64,000 bases of DNA, taken from SZUA-430 sp964647355. Its GTDB lineage: Bacteria > Pseudomonadota > Alphaproteobacteria > Micropepsales > Micropepsaceae. Shown one piece after another: positions 24,743 through 33,688 of this stretch (position 1 is its first letter; each line of letters begins with the position of its first letter). Location: positions 3,453 to 67,452 of the forward strand of contig CAZYGK010000008.1 of the NCBI GenBank assembly GCA_964647355.1. The letters are read 5' to 3'. The notes below the pieces were generated by a model that saw only the letters and a program-made list of their open reading frames with translations, was not told the origin of the DNA and made no database searches. A program made the position numbers and the translations under genes.

Positions 24743-25297
24743 ATGATCGTGCTGGGGTTCGCGCCCGTCGCACTCGTGCTGCAGTTCTACCGGGTTCTTC
24801 CCAACCGGACGGTGATCCAGTGGGATTTGTTCGGCAACACGACGATTATCGGCACGCGACCGATGACGGTGCTGACGATTGCCGTGGCCGGGGCAGCAAT
24901 TGCCCTCTTGGCCCTGTTGATCGGGCTCTGGCAGAACAAGACCATGTCGGCGATGGGATTGCGGCGGGCGTATCTTGGGCTTAACCTCGCGCAGATCGGA
25001 GCGATTGCGCTGACCTGCTGCATGATCGTTAGCGATGCGCTGGGGTTGCAGCTCAAGATCAAACCCACCATTCCGCCCGTCATGGCCGTCTTGGTGTTCG
25101 CGGCGGGCGTTCTGCTTTGGCGCCTCGATGCACAGAAGCCCGGTGCGCTGCGATGGCTCGCTCTCGTGCTGCTTGCCGGGGCGTTCGGATTGCTCGCGTT
25201 CAGTGCGATTGCGATGAAGGCGGTCGTTGGCTACTACGCTTCGGCGTTTGCGGTGCTCGCCATGGTCGCCGTGGCACTGCCTGAGCGCGCTGGTTAG
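24743..25297 (+). CDS. DUF1648-like polytopic membrane protein
   Basis: A 184-residue protein with about six hydrophobic segments. The segment VLPNRTVIQWDLFGNTTIIG, after the first helix, matches the DUF1648 pattern (a loop of form LP..V..HW...G found in SdpI-like immunity proteins and regulators). A role is unknown. It sits 49 bases after the TAXI gene and nine bases before the aminopeptidase gene, so it probably belongs to an operon with them. The start is uncertain: hydrophobic sequence begins right at the ATG. Confidence 0.65.
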   Translation: MIVLGFAPVALVLQFYRVLPNRTVIQWDLFGNTTIIGTRPMTVLTIAVAGAAIALLALLIGLWQNKTMSAMGLRRAYLGLNLAQIGAIALTCCMIVSDALGLQLKIKPTIPPVMAVLVFAAGVLLWRLDAQKPGALRWLALVLLAGAFGLLAFSAIAMKAVVGYYASAFAVLAMVAVALPERAG

Positions 25298-25306
25298 GGG
25301 AATCAC

Positions 25307-26695
25307 ATGAATATCGCCGATTTGTTTTCGACGTCCGGAACGTCCGTGCCGCTGTACGCGGTCACGCCAGCGATGCTTGAGGGTGCATTGACTGGACCGC
25401 TCGAACCCCACGCCAAGTGGATTAAGGCAGTGGGCTTCACGGGCGGCGCCGGTAAGGTGCAGATGCTTCCAGGTGCGGATGGAAGCGTTGCAGGGGTGCT
25501 GTTCGGCCTTGGCGGTAACGACGATCCATTTGCGTACGCGGCACTGACAGCCGCGCTGCCTCAGGGCAGTTACGCGCTTGCGCTTCGGCCGCCTGGTAGC
25601 GATGGTAATCACATCGCGCTCGGATGGGCGATGGGGGCGTATGCTTACGCGCGGCTGAAGTCGCAGGACAAATCGAAGATCTATCCGCAGCTTGTTTGGC
25701 CTGAGGATGCGGATCGCGCGCACGTGCTGCGCGTCGCCCACGGCTTGTTCATGGCGCGCGATCTGGTGAACGCGCCTGCGAACGAATTGGGGCCAGAGGA
25801 GCTGGCGAGCGCGGCGGAGCGTCTCGCCCGCGATCACGGCGCCACGTTTTCGATCGTCGTTGGGCGCGATTTGATCGCCCAGAACTATCCGATGATCTGG
25901 GGCGTTGGTGCGGGATCGTCGCGTCTGCCCCGTCTTGTCGACATTCGCTGGGGGAATGCGAAACACCCGCGCGTGACGCTCGTCGGCAAGGGCGTTTGTT
26001 TCGATTCCGGCGGGCTCGATATCAAGCCAGCTGCGGCGATGCTCACCATGAAAAAGGACATGGGTGGAGCCGCGGGCGTCTTGGCGATCGCGCACATGGT
26101 GATGGACGCGAAGCTGCCGGTCGCGCTCCGTGTTCTGATTCCTGCTGTCGAAAATAGCGTCTCGGGCGATGCCTACCGGCCCGGCGACGTGCTCACGAGC
26201 CGCAAGGGTCTGACGGTCGAAGTCGGCAATACGGACGCGGAAGGCCGGCTCGTGCTCGCCGATGCGCTGTGCGAAGCGGACAGCGAGGCGCCGGAGTTGT
26301 TGATTTGCATGGCGACGCTGACCGGTGCGGCGCGGATCGCTACCGGGTTCGACTTGCCGCCGTTCTTTGCGCAAGATGACAAGCTTGCTGGGGAACTCGC
26401 GGCGGCGTCGGAACGCGAAGCCGACGCGATGTGGCGCTTGCCGCTGTGGCGCGGCTATCGCGACCTGATCGACAGCAAAATCGCCGACCTTACGAACAAT
26501 CCGGGCAGCCCGAATGCGGGTGCGATAACGGCCGCGCTGTTCCTGTCGTGCTTTGTTGAAAAGACGAAGGCGTTTGCGCATTTCGACATCGCGGCCTGGA
26601 ACGACCGCGCTAAGCCCGGGCGTCCGATCGGCGGCGAGGCGCAAGCCGTGCGCGCGATCTATGGGGTGCTGCGCGCGCGTTATGGCCGTCAGTAA
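25307..26695 (+). CDS. M17 leucyl aminopeptidase family protein
   Basis: A 462-residue cytosolic zinc/manganese aminopeptidase that removes N-terminal residues from peptides. The catalytic domain has GKGVCFDSGGLDIKP, MKKDMGGAAGVL and the M17 signature NTDAEGRLVLADAL, carrying the metal ligands (Lys, Asp, Asp, Glu). The N-terminal domain is shorter than in E. coli PepA, as in the PepB-like group. The C-terminus overlaps the convergent ghrA-like gene by seven bases. It follows the DUF1648 gene by nine bases. Confidence 0.92.
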   Translation: MNIADLFSTSGTSVPLYAVTPAMLEGALTGPLEPHAKWIKAVGFTGGAGKVQMLPGADGSVAGVLFGLGGNDDPFAYAALTAALPQGSYALALRPPGSDGNHIALGWAMGAYAYARLKSQDKSKIYPQLVWPEDADRAHVLRVAHGLFMARDLVNAPANELGPEELASAAERLARDHGATFSIVVGRDLIAQNYPMIWGVGAGSSRLPRLVDIRWGNAKHPRVTLVGKGVCFDSGGLDIKPAAAMLTMKKDMGGAAGVLAIAHMVMDAKLPVALRVLIPAVENSVSGDAYRPGDVLTSRKGLTVEVGNTDAEGRLVLADALCEADSEAPELLICMATLTGAARIATGFDLPPFFAQDDKLAGELAAASEREADAMWRLPLWRGYRDLIDSKIADLTNNPGSPNAGAITAALFLSCFVEKTKAFAHFDIAAWNDRAKPGRPIGGEAQAVRAIYGVLRARYGRQ

Positions 26696-27627
26696 CCACG
26701 GGCGAAATCGACGAGATTTTCCGGCGGCAGTCCCTCGTCCATCCGGCGGATCGTGTTTGCAACCTGGCGCATGAACGATTCGGGATCGGTGAAGGCTGCG
26801 GAGTGTGCGGTCATCACGATCTTAGGGTGGGACCAGAGCGGACTGGTTGCCGGCAGCGGTTCGGCGCTGAACACGTCGAGCATCGCGCCGCGAAGGTGAC
26901 CGCTATCGAGCGCGCGGATCAGGTCGTCCTCGACAACATGACCGCCGCGCGCCGCGTTGACGACGCAGGCGTCTTTCGGCAGCGCCGCAAGCGTCGTTGC
27001 GTTCAGGATACCGCGCGTCTCGTCCGTAAGCGGCAGCAGGCAAACGAGGATGTCGCTTTCGGCGAGGAACGCCTGCAGCTGATTTTGTCCGTGGAACGTC
27101 TTTACGCCTTCAACGCGCTTGGGCGTCGCGCTCCATCCTAAGAGTTGGTAGTTGAGCGCGCTCAGCGCTTTTGCTGCCGCTTGGCCCAACACGCCGAAGC
27201 CCAGAATGCCGACGCGCACGTGCTGCGCGCGCGGGGCCGCCAGCTGGCGCCACTTTTTGTCGCGCTGCAGATCGACGAAATCGTGCAGGCGGCGGTGCCA
27301 ATAGAGGACGCCGAGCACGACGTATTCGCTCATCGCCTGGGCCAACGTGTCGTCGACGACGCGCGCGAGCGGGATGTGGCGCGGGTAAGTCGGATCGGCG
27401 ACGATGCCGTCGACGCCTGCACCCATCGAGAAGACGATCTTCAGGTTCGGCAAGGCGCGTAGCGCACCGGGTGCGGGCTTCCAGGCGACGCAGTAGGCGA
27501 TGTCGCTTGCGGTCGCGGCGTCGACCGTCGCACGAATGTCGAGATCGGGTAGGAACCGGCGCAGATGCGCGGTCCAGCGTTCTTGCGGGTAACCGGGCAA
27601 GTCGAAGAGCAATGCGCCCTGGGGCAT
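26689..27627 (-). CDS. ghrA: Glyoxylate/hydroxypyruvate reductase A (2-hydroxyacid dehydrogenase)
   Basis: A 312-residue D-isomer-specific 2-hydroxyacid dehydrogenase that reduces glyoxylate and hydroxypyruvate with NADPH. The start is ATG 27627 (MPQGALLFD); the frame upstream merely runs through the cytochrome gene. Marks are FSMGAGVDG, the Rossmann glycine motif GILGFGVLGQAAAKAL, LLPLTDETRGILN, the Arg in VVNAARGGHVVE, the Glu in DVFSAEPLP, and MTAHSAAFT with the catalytic His. The AHSAAFTDP ending is typical of GhrA rather than GhrB. The cytochrome c terminator lies just upstream. Confidence 0.88.
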   Translation of the reverse strand: MPQGALLFDLPGYPQERWTAHLRRFLPDLDIRATVDAATASDIAYCVAWKPAPGALRALPNLKIVFSMGAGVDGIVADPTYPRHIPLARVVDDTLAQAMSEYVVLGVLYWHRRLHDFVDLQRDKKWRQLAAPRAQHVRVGILGFGVLGQAAAKALSALNYQLLGWSATPKRVEGVKTFHGQNQLQAFLAESDILVCLLPLTDETRGILNATTLAALPKDACVVNAARGGHVVEDDLIRALDSGHLRGAMLDVFSAEPLPATSPLWSHPKIVMTAHSAAFTDPESFMRQVANTIRRMDEGLPPENLVDFARGY

Positions 27628-27641
27628 GGTTGGCCGAGCCT

Positions 27642-27682
27642 CAAAAAAAAATCCGGCGCAGCTTGGTGCCGCGCCGGACAAG
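27642..27682 (-). terminator. Intrinsic terminator after the cytochrome c gene
   Basis: On the minus strand TCCGGCGC pairs with GCGCCGGA across an 11-base loop and is followed by nine T residues. It lies 25 bases past the cytochrome c stop and just before the ghrA start. Confidence 0.9.
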
Positions 27683-27704
27683 AAATCAATCCAATTGGAG
27701 AGCG

Positions 27705-28430
27705 TTAGTGTGCCGGAGGCGTTGCCGGTGCCGCGGGTGCCGGAGTGCCAGGTGCTGCCGGCGTTGCTGCACCGGGTGCCGCCGGTGTTTCCGGCGTGGT
27801 GCCCGGCGGCGGAGCCTGCAGTTCGCCGGCCGGCGGTTCCGCAGCACCATCTGCGGGTGCAGCGGGTGCCGGCGGCGGCGCCGGATTCGGTGCCGGGATA
27901 GCGAGCGGCGAGCCCGATAGCGTGCGAAGATACGCAATCAAGTTGATGCGGTCTTGCGACTTTGAGAGGCCGGCAAACGTCATCTTCGTGCCGGGAACGG
28001 CCGATTTCGGATCCTTGATGAACTTCTCGAAGGCGTCGTAGGTCCAATCTTCGGCCGCCAGCGCCTTCATCCCGGCTGAATAGGCGAACGTCGCATTGTG
28101 CGCGTGTTTTGCGCCAATGACGCCATAGAGGTTCGGGCCGATCTTGTTGGGGCCGCCGCTGGCGAAGTCGTGGCAGCTGACGCATTTCTGCTGCGTGATC
28201 TTTTCGCCTGCTGCGACATCAGCTGCCGGAAGCACGGTGCCCCAGTCGGTCGGGAGCTCTACAGGAGCCGGTCCGCCGTTCGTCGGCGTTTCGGTGACGG
28301 CCACTTCCATGCCCGGCTTTCCGGATTGGTGCGGCGCCATCATCTTGCCGATGACGATATTGAGTCCGGCGATGACGAGAACGGTGCCGAGGACTGCGCC
28401 GAAAATCTTGTTCCACTCGAAGGAATCCAT
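27705..28430 (-). CDS. Membrane-anchored class I cytochrome c (CycM-like)
   Basis: A 241-residue protein with an uncleaved N-terminal helix (GAVLGTVLVIAGLNIVIG), a periplasmic cytochrome c domain with heme site CVSCHDF (about residue 83) and the axial Met in PGTKMTFAG, and then a tail of about 65 residues made almost only of Pro, Ala, Gly, Glu and Thr. The core resembles CycM of rhizobia, which passes electrons from the bc1 complex to an oxidase. The gene order cytochrome–kdsB–pheA (divergent) is also seen in rhizobia. The Pro/Ala tail is unusual and may be a spacer or interaction arm. AAGGA precedes the ATG. Confidence 0.88.
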   Translation of the reverse strand: MDSFEWNKIFGAVLGTVLVIAGLNIVIGKMMAPHQSGKPGMEVAVTETPTNGGPAPVELPTDWGTVLPAADVAAGEKITQQKCVSCHDFASGGPNKIGPNLYGVIGAKHAHNATFAYSAGMKALAAEDWTYDAFEKFIKDPKSAVPGTKMTFAGLSKSQDRINLIAYLRTLSGSPLAIPAPNPAPPPAPAAPADGAAEPPAGELQAPPPGTTPETPAAPGAATPAAPGTPAPAAPATPPAH

Positions 28431-28595
28431 CAGTGCAATCCTTGACTGAATGCTGCTTAAAGGAGGGTCGAATCTCGCTGCGCCGACGGCGCCGCGTATG
28501 AAGGCGGCGAGACAATACCGGGGGCGACTTTCGGGTCATTGCGGCGGAACGTCGCATTTTGGTGGGCGCGCGAAGCCTAGAACACACTCGGTCTG

Positions 28596-29339
28596 ATGAG
28601 CGAACCCCTGATCCTTATTCCGGCCCGCATGGCGTCGACCCGGTTGCCGGGCAAGCCGCTCGCAGACATTTGCGGCGCGCCGATGATCGTGCAGGTCTGG
28701 CGGCGTGCGATGGAAGCCAAGTCCGGACGCGTTGCCGTTGCGGCTGCCGAGCGCGAGATTGTGGATGCGGTCGTGCAAGCAGGCGGCGAAGCTGTGCTGA
28801 CCGATCCGAATCATCCGTCAGGGTCCGACCGCATCTATGAAGCGCTGACGCGGCTTGATGCGAACCGTTCGCACGACCTCGTCGTCAACGTGCAGGGCGA
28901 TCTGCCGACGCTCGATCCGGCTTTGGTGCGCGCTGTCGTCGACGCGTTGCGCAATTCGGGCAGCGACATGTCCACGCTGGCGACGGAGATTGGCGAACCG
29001 TCCGAGCGGACGAATCCGAACGTGGTGAAGGCCGTTGTGGCGCTCGCCGATGGAGCGCGCGCGGGCAGGGCGCTCTATTTCACGCGGGCGACCGCGCCTT
29101 GGGGCGACGGACCGCTTTATCACCACATCGGCATTTATGCTTACCGCAGAGAGGCGCTTGAACGCTTCGTGAAGATGCCGCCTTCTCCGCTCGAGAAGCG
29201 GGAGAAGCTGGAGCAGCTCCGCGCGCTCGAGAACGGGATGACGATCGCGGTTCGGATTGTGGATACGATGCCGCTTGGCGTCGACACACCCGAGGATTTG
29301 GAGCGCGCGCGGCAGATGCTCGCAAAGGGGACGAAATGA
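28596..29339 (+). CDS. kdsB: 3-deoxy-manno-octulosonate cytidylyltransferase
   Basis: A 247-residue cytosolic enzyme that makes CMP-Kdo for lipopolysaccharide inner core. Visible are the nucleotide-binding start IPARMASTRLPGKPLADI, MIVQVWRRA, VLTDPNHPSGSDRIYEA, and VNVQGDLP (the usual VQGDEP has Leu in place of Glu, a variant I recall from rhizobia), followed by HIGIYAYRREALERFV and GVDTPEDLERAR. Length is normal. The stop overlaps the pheA start by four bases (ATGA). Confidence 0.94.
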   Translation: MSEPLILIPARMASTRLPGKPLADICGAPMIVQVWRRAMEAKSGRVAVAAAEREIVDAVVQAGGEAVLTDPNHPSGSDRIYEALTRLDANRSHDLVVNVQGDLPTLDPALVRAVVDALRNSGSDMSTLATEIGEPSERTNPNVVKAVVALADGARAGRALYFTRATAPWGDGPLYHHIGIYAYRREALERFVKMPPSPLEKREKLEQLRALENGMTIAVRIVDTMPLGVDTPEDLERARQMLAKGTK

Positions 29340-30196
29340 ACGCCAAGGCCAACACAATCGCGTTTCAGGGAGAGGCCGGCGCGAACTCGCACCTCGCTTG
29401 CCGCGAGGTGTTTCCCCAGATGACGGCGCTGCCATGTCAGACGTTCGAAGACGCGTTCGCGGCGGTCAAGGAAGGCAAGGCGCGGCTTGCGATGATCCCG
29501 ATCGAGAACTCGCTCCATGGGCGTATCACCGATATCCATCACATCCTTCCCGAGTCCGGTCTTTACATCATCGGCGAGCACTTTTTGCGCGTGCATCATC
29601 AGTTAATGGCGGTGAAGGGCGCGACGCTTGAGGGTCTGAAGTCGGTGATGAGCCAAACGCCGGCGCTCGGACAGTGCCGCAATATCATCCGTTCACTGGG
29701 CCTGAGCATGATCGTGGGCGCCGACACGGCAGGCTCGGCGCGCCAGGTGGCGGAGGCGAAGGATCCGACGGTGGCGGCGCTCGCCTCGTCGCTTGCGGCT
29801 GAGATCTATGGGCTCAACATCCTGAAGGCGAACGTCGAAGACGCGCCGCACAACACGACGCGCTTTCTCATTATGTCGGGCGAGCCGGACGATGCAGAGG
29901 CGGGGTCGGGCGATGTCGTCACAACGTTCGTGTTCCGCGTGCGCAACGTGCCCGCAGCGCTCTACAAGGCGATGGGCGGGTTTGCGACGAACGGCGTGAA
30001 CATGACGAAGCTCGAATCCTATCAGCTCGAGGGGTCGTTCAACGCGACGCAGTTCTACGCCGACATCGAAGGGCATCCGGAGGAGCGCAACGTGCGCTTG
30101 GCGCTCGAAGAGCTGCAATTCTTCACGACGCACTTGCGCATTCTGGGCGTCTATCCGGCGCATCCGTTCCGCAAGACGGTGGCGGCGCCGGTTTAG
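29336..30196 (+). CDS. pheA: Prephenate dehydratase
   Basis: A 286-residue monofunctional prephenate dehydratase that converts prephenate to phenylpyruvate for phenylalanine synthesis. The dehydratase domain has FQGEAGANSHLACRE, PIENSLHGRITDIHHIL and the catalytic NTTRFLIM. The ACT regulatory domain follows (VPAALYKAMGGFATNGVNMTKLESY); the common ESRP motif for Phe binding reads ESYQ here, as I recall in several alphaproteobacteria. It is coupled to kdsB, with AAAGGGG before the ATG. Confidence 0.94.
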   Translation: MNAKANTIAFQGEAGANSHLACREVFPQMTALPCQTFEDAFAAVKEGKARLAMIPIENSLHGRITDIHHILPESGLYIIGEHFLRVHHQLMAVKGATLEGLKSVMSQTPALGQCRNIIRSLGLSMIVGADTAGSARQVAEAKDPTVAALASSLAAEIYGLNILKANVEDAPHNTTRFLIMSGEPDDAEAGSGDVVTTFVFRVRNVPAALYKAMGGFATNGVNMTKLESYQLEGSFNATQFYADIEGHPEERNVRLALEELQFFTTHLRILGVYPAHPFRKTVAAPV

Positions 30197-30377
30197 TGGC
30201 GACCAAAGAGTTGGCGAATTGGGCGGCTGCAGGCCGGTCCGACTGTGCGCCATTTGATGGCTCGAAACTCGTCTTTACGATTTGTTAACCACATTGCTCC
30301 TACCAGTCCTTTGTTGTGAGCGATGTGACTTCCGTCGTGCCGCTTTCCGATGGCGATTGTAACGAGAGGTAAGCACG

Positions 30378-31268
30378 ATGAAGCGGGTCTTGGCGAAGCA
30401 GCTGGCAAGAACGAAGTTCTTCTATAGGGCGCTTCTTTCGAGCACGATCCTTTCGGGCATGTTCGGATCATGGGCCTTAGCGGCCGAGCAACCGGCGGTT
30501 TCCGCGCTGAATGGCAAAGTGGAGCTGGGAGTCGGTACGGTAGATACGGACACGCTCGGCAATGACGAATTGCTCTATGGCGGCGCATCGCTCAGCATCC
30601 CGTTGGCCGACCGTTATGGCGTGCAAACCGATTTCTCAGTCACAGATATCTACGGCGAGACAGCTGTAGGCGGGGGCGGTCACCTGTTCACGCGTGATCC
30701 CGGCTCTTACCTCGTGGGCTTTATTGGCGGTTACAGCGACTTGGGCTCCGCCGAGGCAGGATGGGGTGGGGTGGAAGCCGAACTCTATCTGGACAAGTTT
30801 TCCATCGAGGCCGCGGCCGGTGCGGTCGACGTCGATTACGACGCCGGTTCTGACCTGACCAAGGGTTTTGGCCTCATCGATGTCGCCTACTATGCGCAAG
30901 AGAACCTGCGCCTGTCGGTTGGCGCTAGCAGCATCGCCGAGTTCGAGTCGGGTCATGTGGCGGCAGAATGGATGATCGACTCCATGCCGTTGTCGATTAA
31001 GGGCGACGTGGGCGTTGGCGAAGACGATTTGGTCCACGCCAGTGTCGGCTTGTCGTTCTACTTCGGCGGCAACGACGCCGGAAAGAGCCTGATACGCCGG
31101 CACCGCGAGGACGATCCGCGCAACCGTGCGCTTGAGATTTTCGGTGCGGGTGCGGCAGGTGTCGCGGGCGCTGTGCCTCCAGCGACGTGTATTCCCTATT
31201 TTGGCTACACGCTCCCGCCCGCCAACGCGTATGGCTACTGCACGGGATGGGATCCAGTGCCCGAGTGA
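30378..31268 (+). CDS. Hypothetical exported, barrel-like protein
   Basis: Not recognised. A 296-residue protein with a long signal peptide (YRALLSSTILSGMFGSWALAAE). The mature part is made of alternating polar/aromatic strands (LLYGGASLSIPLADRYGVQTD, YLVGFIGGYSDLG, VHASVGLSFYFGG) as in outer-membrane beta-barrels. The C-terminal 60 residues differ: a basic patch (RRHREDDPRNRALE) and a Pro/Gly/Tyr-rich end with two Cys (ATCIPYFGY, YGYCTGW). GAGAGG lies nine bases before the ATG. It is 39 bases upstream of a glycosyltransferase gene and may share its transcript. Confidence 0.65.
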   Translation: MKRVLAKQLARTKFFYRALLSSTILSGMFGSWALAAEQPAVSALNGKVELGVGTVDTDTLGNDELLYGGASLSIPLADRYGVQTDFSVTDIYGETAVGGGGHLFTRDPGSYLVGFIGGYSDLGSAEAGWGGVEAELYLDKFSIEAAAGAVDVDYDAGSDLTKGFGLIDVAYYAQENLRLSVGASSIAEFESGHVAAEWMIDSMPLSIKGDVGVGEDDLVHASVGLSFYFGGNDAGKSLIRRHREDDPRNRALEIFGAGAAGVAGAVPPATCIPYFGYTLPPANAYGYCTGWDPVPE

Positions 31269-31307
31269 ATTTGAGGTTGGCCGTCAGAGTGCGAGGATTG
31301 TGCTTCC

Positions 31308-32456
31308 TTGAAAGTGCTGGTCGGCTGTGAATTCGGTGGCGGAAGCGGACATGCCGTCTTTGTCGCGTCCGTCACGCGAATTCTTCGAGAACTGAATCCG
31401 GCTTGCCAGATCGAAGTCCACGCGTCGCGCGGTCATGCTCTCACCGCAACCAAGCGCGATTACGACGATTGGCGGCGAATCCCACACCTCGTGGAGCGGT
31501 CACTCAGGCGCAGAGCCCGGCGTACGTTTGGGCTCATGCTCTTCGACGCGCTCTGCGGCGAGGCGGAGATTTGGGATGCGAGGCTTCGGTACTGGGACGA
31601 GGCTTTCACACGGTTCAAGCCGGACGTCGTGCTGGCGGAGTATTCTCCAGGCCTTTCTATGTTTGCGCGGGGCCGCGTGCCGACGGTGGTGACCGGAACG
31701 GGGTACTCTATCCCTCCGCCCGACCTTCAGAGCTTCCCGCCGTATCGCGAGGCAGGGGACGATGAGCTTAGCGAAGCCGACTGTGTCGAGACATTGAACC
31801 GGGGGCTTACGAAAGTGGGTGCCCTACCGCTTCAGTTTCTGCCGCAAATGAATGCGGGCGACCTCGTCGCGCTGGTCACCTTGCCGTTGTTCGATCCCTA
31901 TTGGCAGGTCCGAAAACAACTTTATCTCGGCGCGGAAATTCCAAGTGGCGCCCCGAAGCCTGGTCCCGAAACATCGCGCATTCTTGCCTATTTCAGCGAT
32001 GCCGTTTTGCCGGAATCGACCTGGGCGGAACTCGGCGAAATCAATCGCCAGATCGAAGTTTACGGAAGCGGCAAGCGCCCTAAGAACTTGCCGGCCAACC
32101 TGGTGATGCGGGACAGACCGTTCGATCTGGCGCGCGACTTGCCTGGTGCGGACTTGGCGATTCACTGCGGCGGCCTTGGCTTTTCGTCGTCGGCTGTATT
32201 GGCGGGTGTCAGGCAGCTCGTGTTGTATGAGCACGACGAGCATTGGGGGCAGGCGCGGGGCGTTACGCTCGCCCGCGTTGGCAGAGGGCTTCCGCTTCTT
32301 TCTTTAGAGGCGGGCCAAGTTCGAGAAGCGGTCGAACAGCTTCTCGCAGACCAGCAGTGCAAAGCCTTTGCTCTCGCCTTAGCCAAGCAATACGCGCCAT
32401 TTGCAGAGGCCAGGCCCTCCGAGCGCATTGCAAAGGAAATTCGTCTGCGCGGCTGA
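31308..32456 (+). CDS. GT-B fold glycosyltransferase family protein
   Basis: A 382-residue protein with the two-domain layout of MurG/UDP-glycosyltransferases. The N-terminus reads MKVLVGCEFGGGSGHAVF (a glycine-rich acceptor loop), and the C-terminal half has DLAIHCGGLGFSSSAVLAGV followed by LVLYEHDEHWGQARGVTLARVGRGLPL, the nucleotide-sugar binding pattern. The donor and acceptor are unknown. The best start is TTG at 31308, with only a weak GAGG upstream. It shares a direction with the barrel-like protein and converges on nudC with a 12-base gap. Confidence 0.75.
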   Translation: MKVLVGCEFGGGSGHAVFVASVTRILRELNPACQIEVHASRGHALTATKRDYDDWRRIPHLVERSLRRRARRTFGLMLFDALCGEAEIWDARLRYWDEAFTRFKPDVVLAEYSPGLSMFARGRVPTVVTGTGYSIPPPDLQSFPPYREAGDDELSEADCVETLNRGLTKVGALPLQFLPQMNAGDLVALVTLPLFDPYWQVRKQLYLGAEIPSGAPKPGPETSRILAYFSDAVLPESTWAELGEINRQIEVYGSGKRPKNLPANLVMRDRPFDLARDLPGADLAIHCGGLGFSSSAVLAGVRQLVLYEHDEHWGQARGVTLARVGRGLPLLSLEAGQVREAVEQLLADQQCKAFALALAKQYAPFAEARPSERIAKEIRLRG

Positions 32457-32468
32457 GCGTCGAAACGA

Positions 32469-33410
32469 TCAACCTTCTTCCACCCAGCTCTTCACCAGTT
32501 GGTGCGCGATCGCGAGCGCCGGGGGCATTCGGAGATCCTTGGTGCCGCCCGTCATGGCCGCACGGCATTGCTCCTTCGTGAACCATTTCGCATCGGAGAG
32601 TTCGTTCATGTCGAGCGTGATCTCGGTCGTCGTCGCGTTCGCGAAGCAGCCGATCATCAGCGAGGACGGGTAGGGCCAGGGTTGCGTCGAGTGGAACGCG
32701 ACCAGGTCAATCTTTATGCCCGCTTCTTCCATGAGTTCGCGGCCGACGGCTTCTTCGATGGTCTCGCCCGGCTCGATAAAGCCGGCGAGCGCGGAGTAGA
32801 AGCCTTGCGGCCACTTCGCCTGACGGCCGAGCAGGCACTTGTCGCCGTGCAGGGCCAGCATGATGACGACCGGGTCGGTGCGCGGGAAATGCTCCGTGTT
32901 GCAGGCTTCGCAGTAGCGCTTGTAGCCGGCGTCGGCGAGCACGGTCGCGTTGCCGCAGTTCGCGCAGAAGCCGTGGCGCTGGTGCCAATCGATCAGCGAC
33001 TTCGCTTGCGCGAGAATCGCGGCGTCGCCAGGATCGATTTCTTCGGCGACCGTGCGTAGGTCTGCGAATTGACCCAAGCCTGCAAGCGGTCCGCTCGATG
33101 CCGGGTCCGGCAACGGCGAAATGTCGATCGCGAAATGCGCGACGCCGCCGTTCAGCCCCAAGAAGATCGTCGGTGCGCCGGGCGTCTTCAGCGGCAGCGC
33201 GAGTTCGGCAGTGACCCAACCCGCTTCCCGGCGCCCTTCGCGGTTCTTGATCAGGAACGGCATCAGCTTCCACACCGGAATGAACAGCGAGCGCTTGTCT
33301 TGGAAGGCAGCGCTCAGCCATTGCTGGTCTGTGCGGTGTTGGGCGGCGCGGTCGAGCGGCGAGTTGGCGAAGATGTTCGGGTTTTTGGGCAGAACCAGGC
33401 TCGTGCTCAT
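32469..33410 (-). CDS. nudC: NAD(+) diphosphatase (NudC)
   Basis: A 313-residue Nudix hydrolase that cleaves NAD(H) to NMN(H) and AMP and may remove NAD caps from RNA. Evidence: a zinc ribbon (CANCG then CEAC, about residues 150–170), the complete Nudix box (GFIEPGETIEEAVGRELMEE) and the NudC signature STQPWPYPSSLM. The frame opens at 33461, but MSTSLVLPK at 33410 fits the family. The gene ends 12 bases from the convergent glycosyltransferase. Confidence 0.93.
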   Translation of the reverse strand: MSTSLVLPKNPNIFANSPLDRAAQHRTDQQWLSAAFQDKRSLFIPVWKLMPFLIKNREGRREAGWVTAELALPLKTPGAPTIFLGLNGGVAHFAIDISPLPDPASSGPLAGLGQFADLRTVAEEIDPGDAAILAQAKSLIDWHQRHGFCANCGNATVLADAGYKRYCEACNTEHFPRTDPVVIMLALHGDKCLLGRQAKWPQGFYSALAGFIEPGETIEEAVGRELMEEAGIKIDLVAFHSTQPWPYPSSLMIGCFANATTTEITLDMNELSDAKWFTKEQCRAAMTGGTKDLRMPPALAIAHQLVKSWVEEG

Positions 33411-33498
33411 GCACCCTCGGCTTTGGCTTGGCGAAATCCACAGGAAATGGGCCGCGACCATTGCATGAGCGCCGCAGCCGCCGCAACGGATCAGCGCT

Positions 33499-33528
33499 TG
33501 CGCCGGGATACGCCCGGTCTGCTATAGT
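33499..33528 (+). promoter_or_regulatory. Putative sigma-70-type promoter of the SRP RNA
   Basis: TTGCGC at 33499–33504 and TATAGT at 33523–33528 are spaced by 18 bases, and the RNA would begin about seven bases after the second box. This fits a housekeeping promoter for ffs. Confidence 0.55.
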
Positions 33529-33534
33529 TTTGCC

Positions 33535-33632
33535 GGGAGGTTGGCGGCGGACGTGTCCCTCGCCAACCCGGTCAGGTCCGGAAGGAAGCAGCCGTAACGA
33601 GTTTCGACTCGGGTCGTTCACCAGCCTCCCAC
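33535..33632 (+). ncRNA. ffs: Signal recognition particle RNA (small bacterial type)
   Basis: About 97 bases starting GGGAGGTTGG and ending CCAGCCTCCC, so the ends pair. The middle has the highly conserved SRP domain IV element GGTCAGGTCCGGAAGGAAGC followed by AGCC, which binds Ffh. It is placed directly upstream of dnaX, the usual position in many alphaproteobacteria. The ends are set by the pairing and may be off by a few bases. Confidence 0.93.
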
Positions 33633-33688
33633 CTTCGCCCCGCTTCGCGGGGCTTCGGTGGGCGCAGCCCACCTATGCGGACCATCGG

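Noticed and set aside
24482..26644. 720-codon open frame on the minus strand
   Set aside because: It is antisense to the TAXI, DUF1648 and M17 genes, has arginine-rich shadow composition and no recognisable domain.
27628..28185. N-terminal extension of the ghrA frame through the cytochrome c gene
   Set aside because: The extra residues are a shifted reading of the cytochrome gene, and a terminator hairpin lies between; ATG 27627 gives the family N-terminus.
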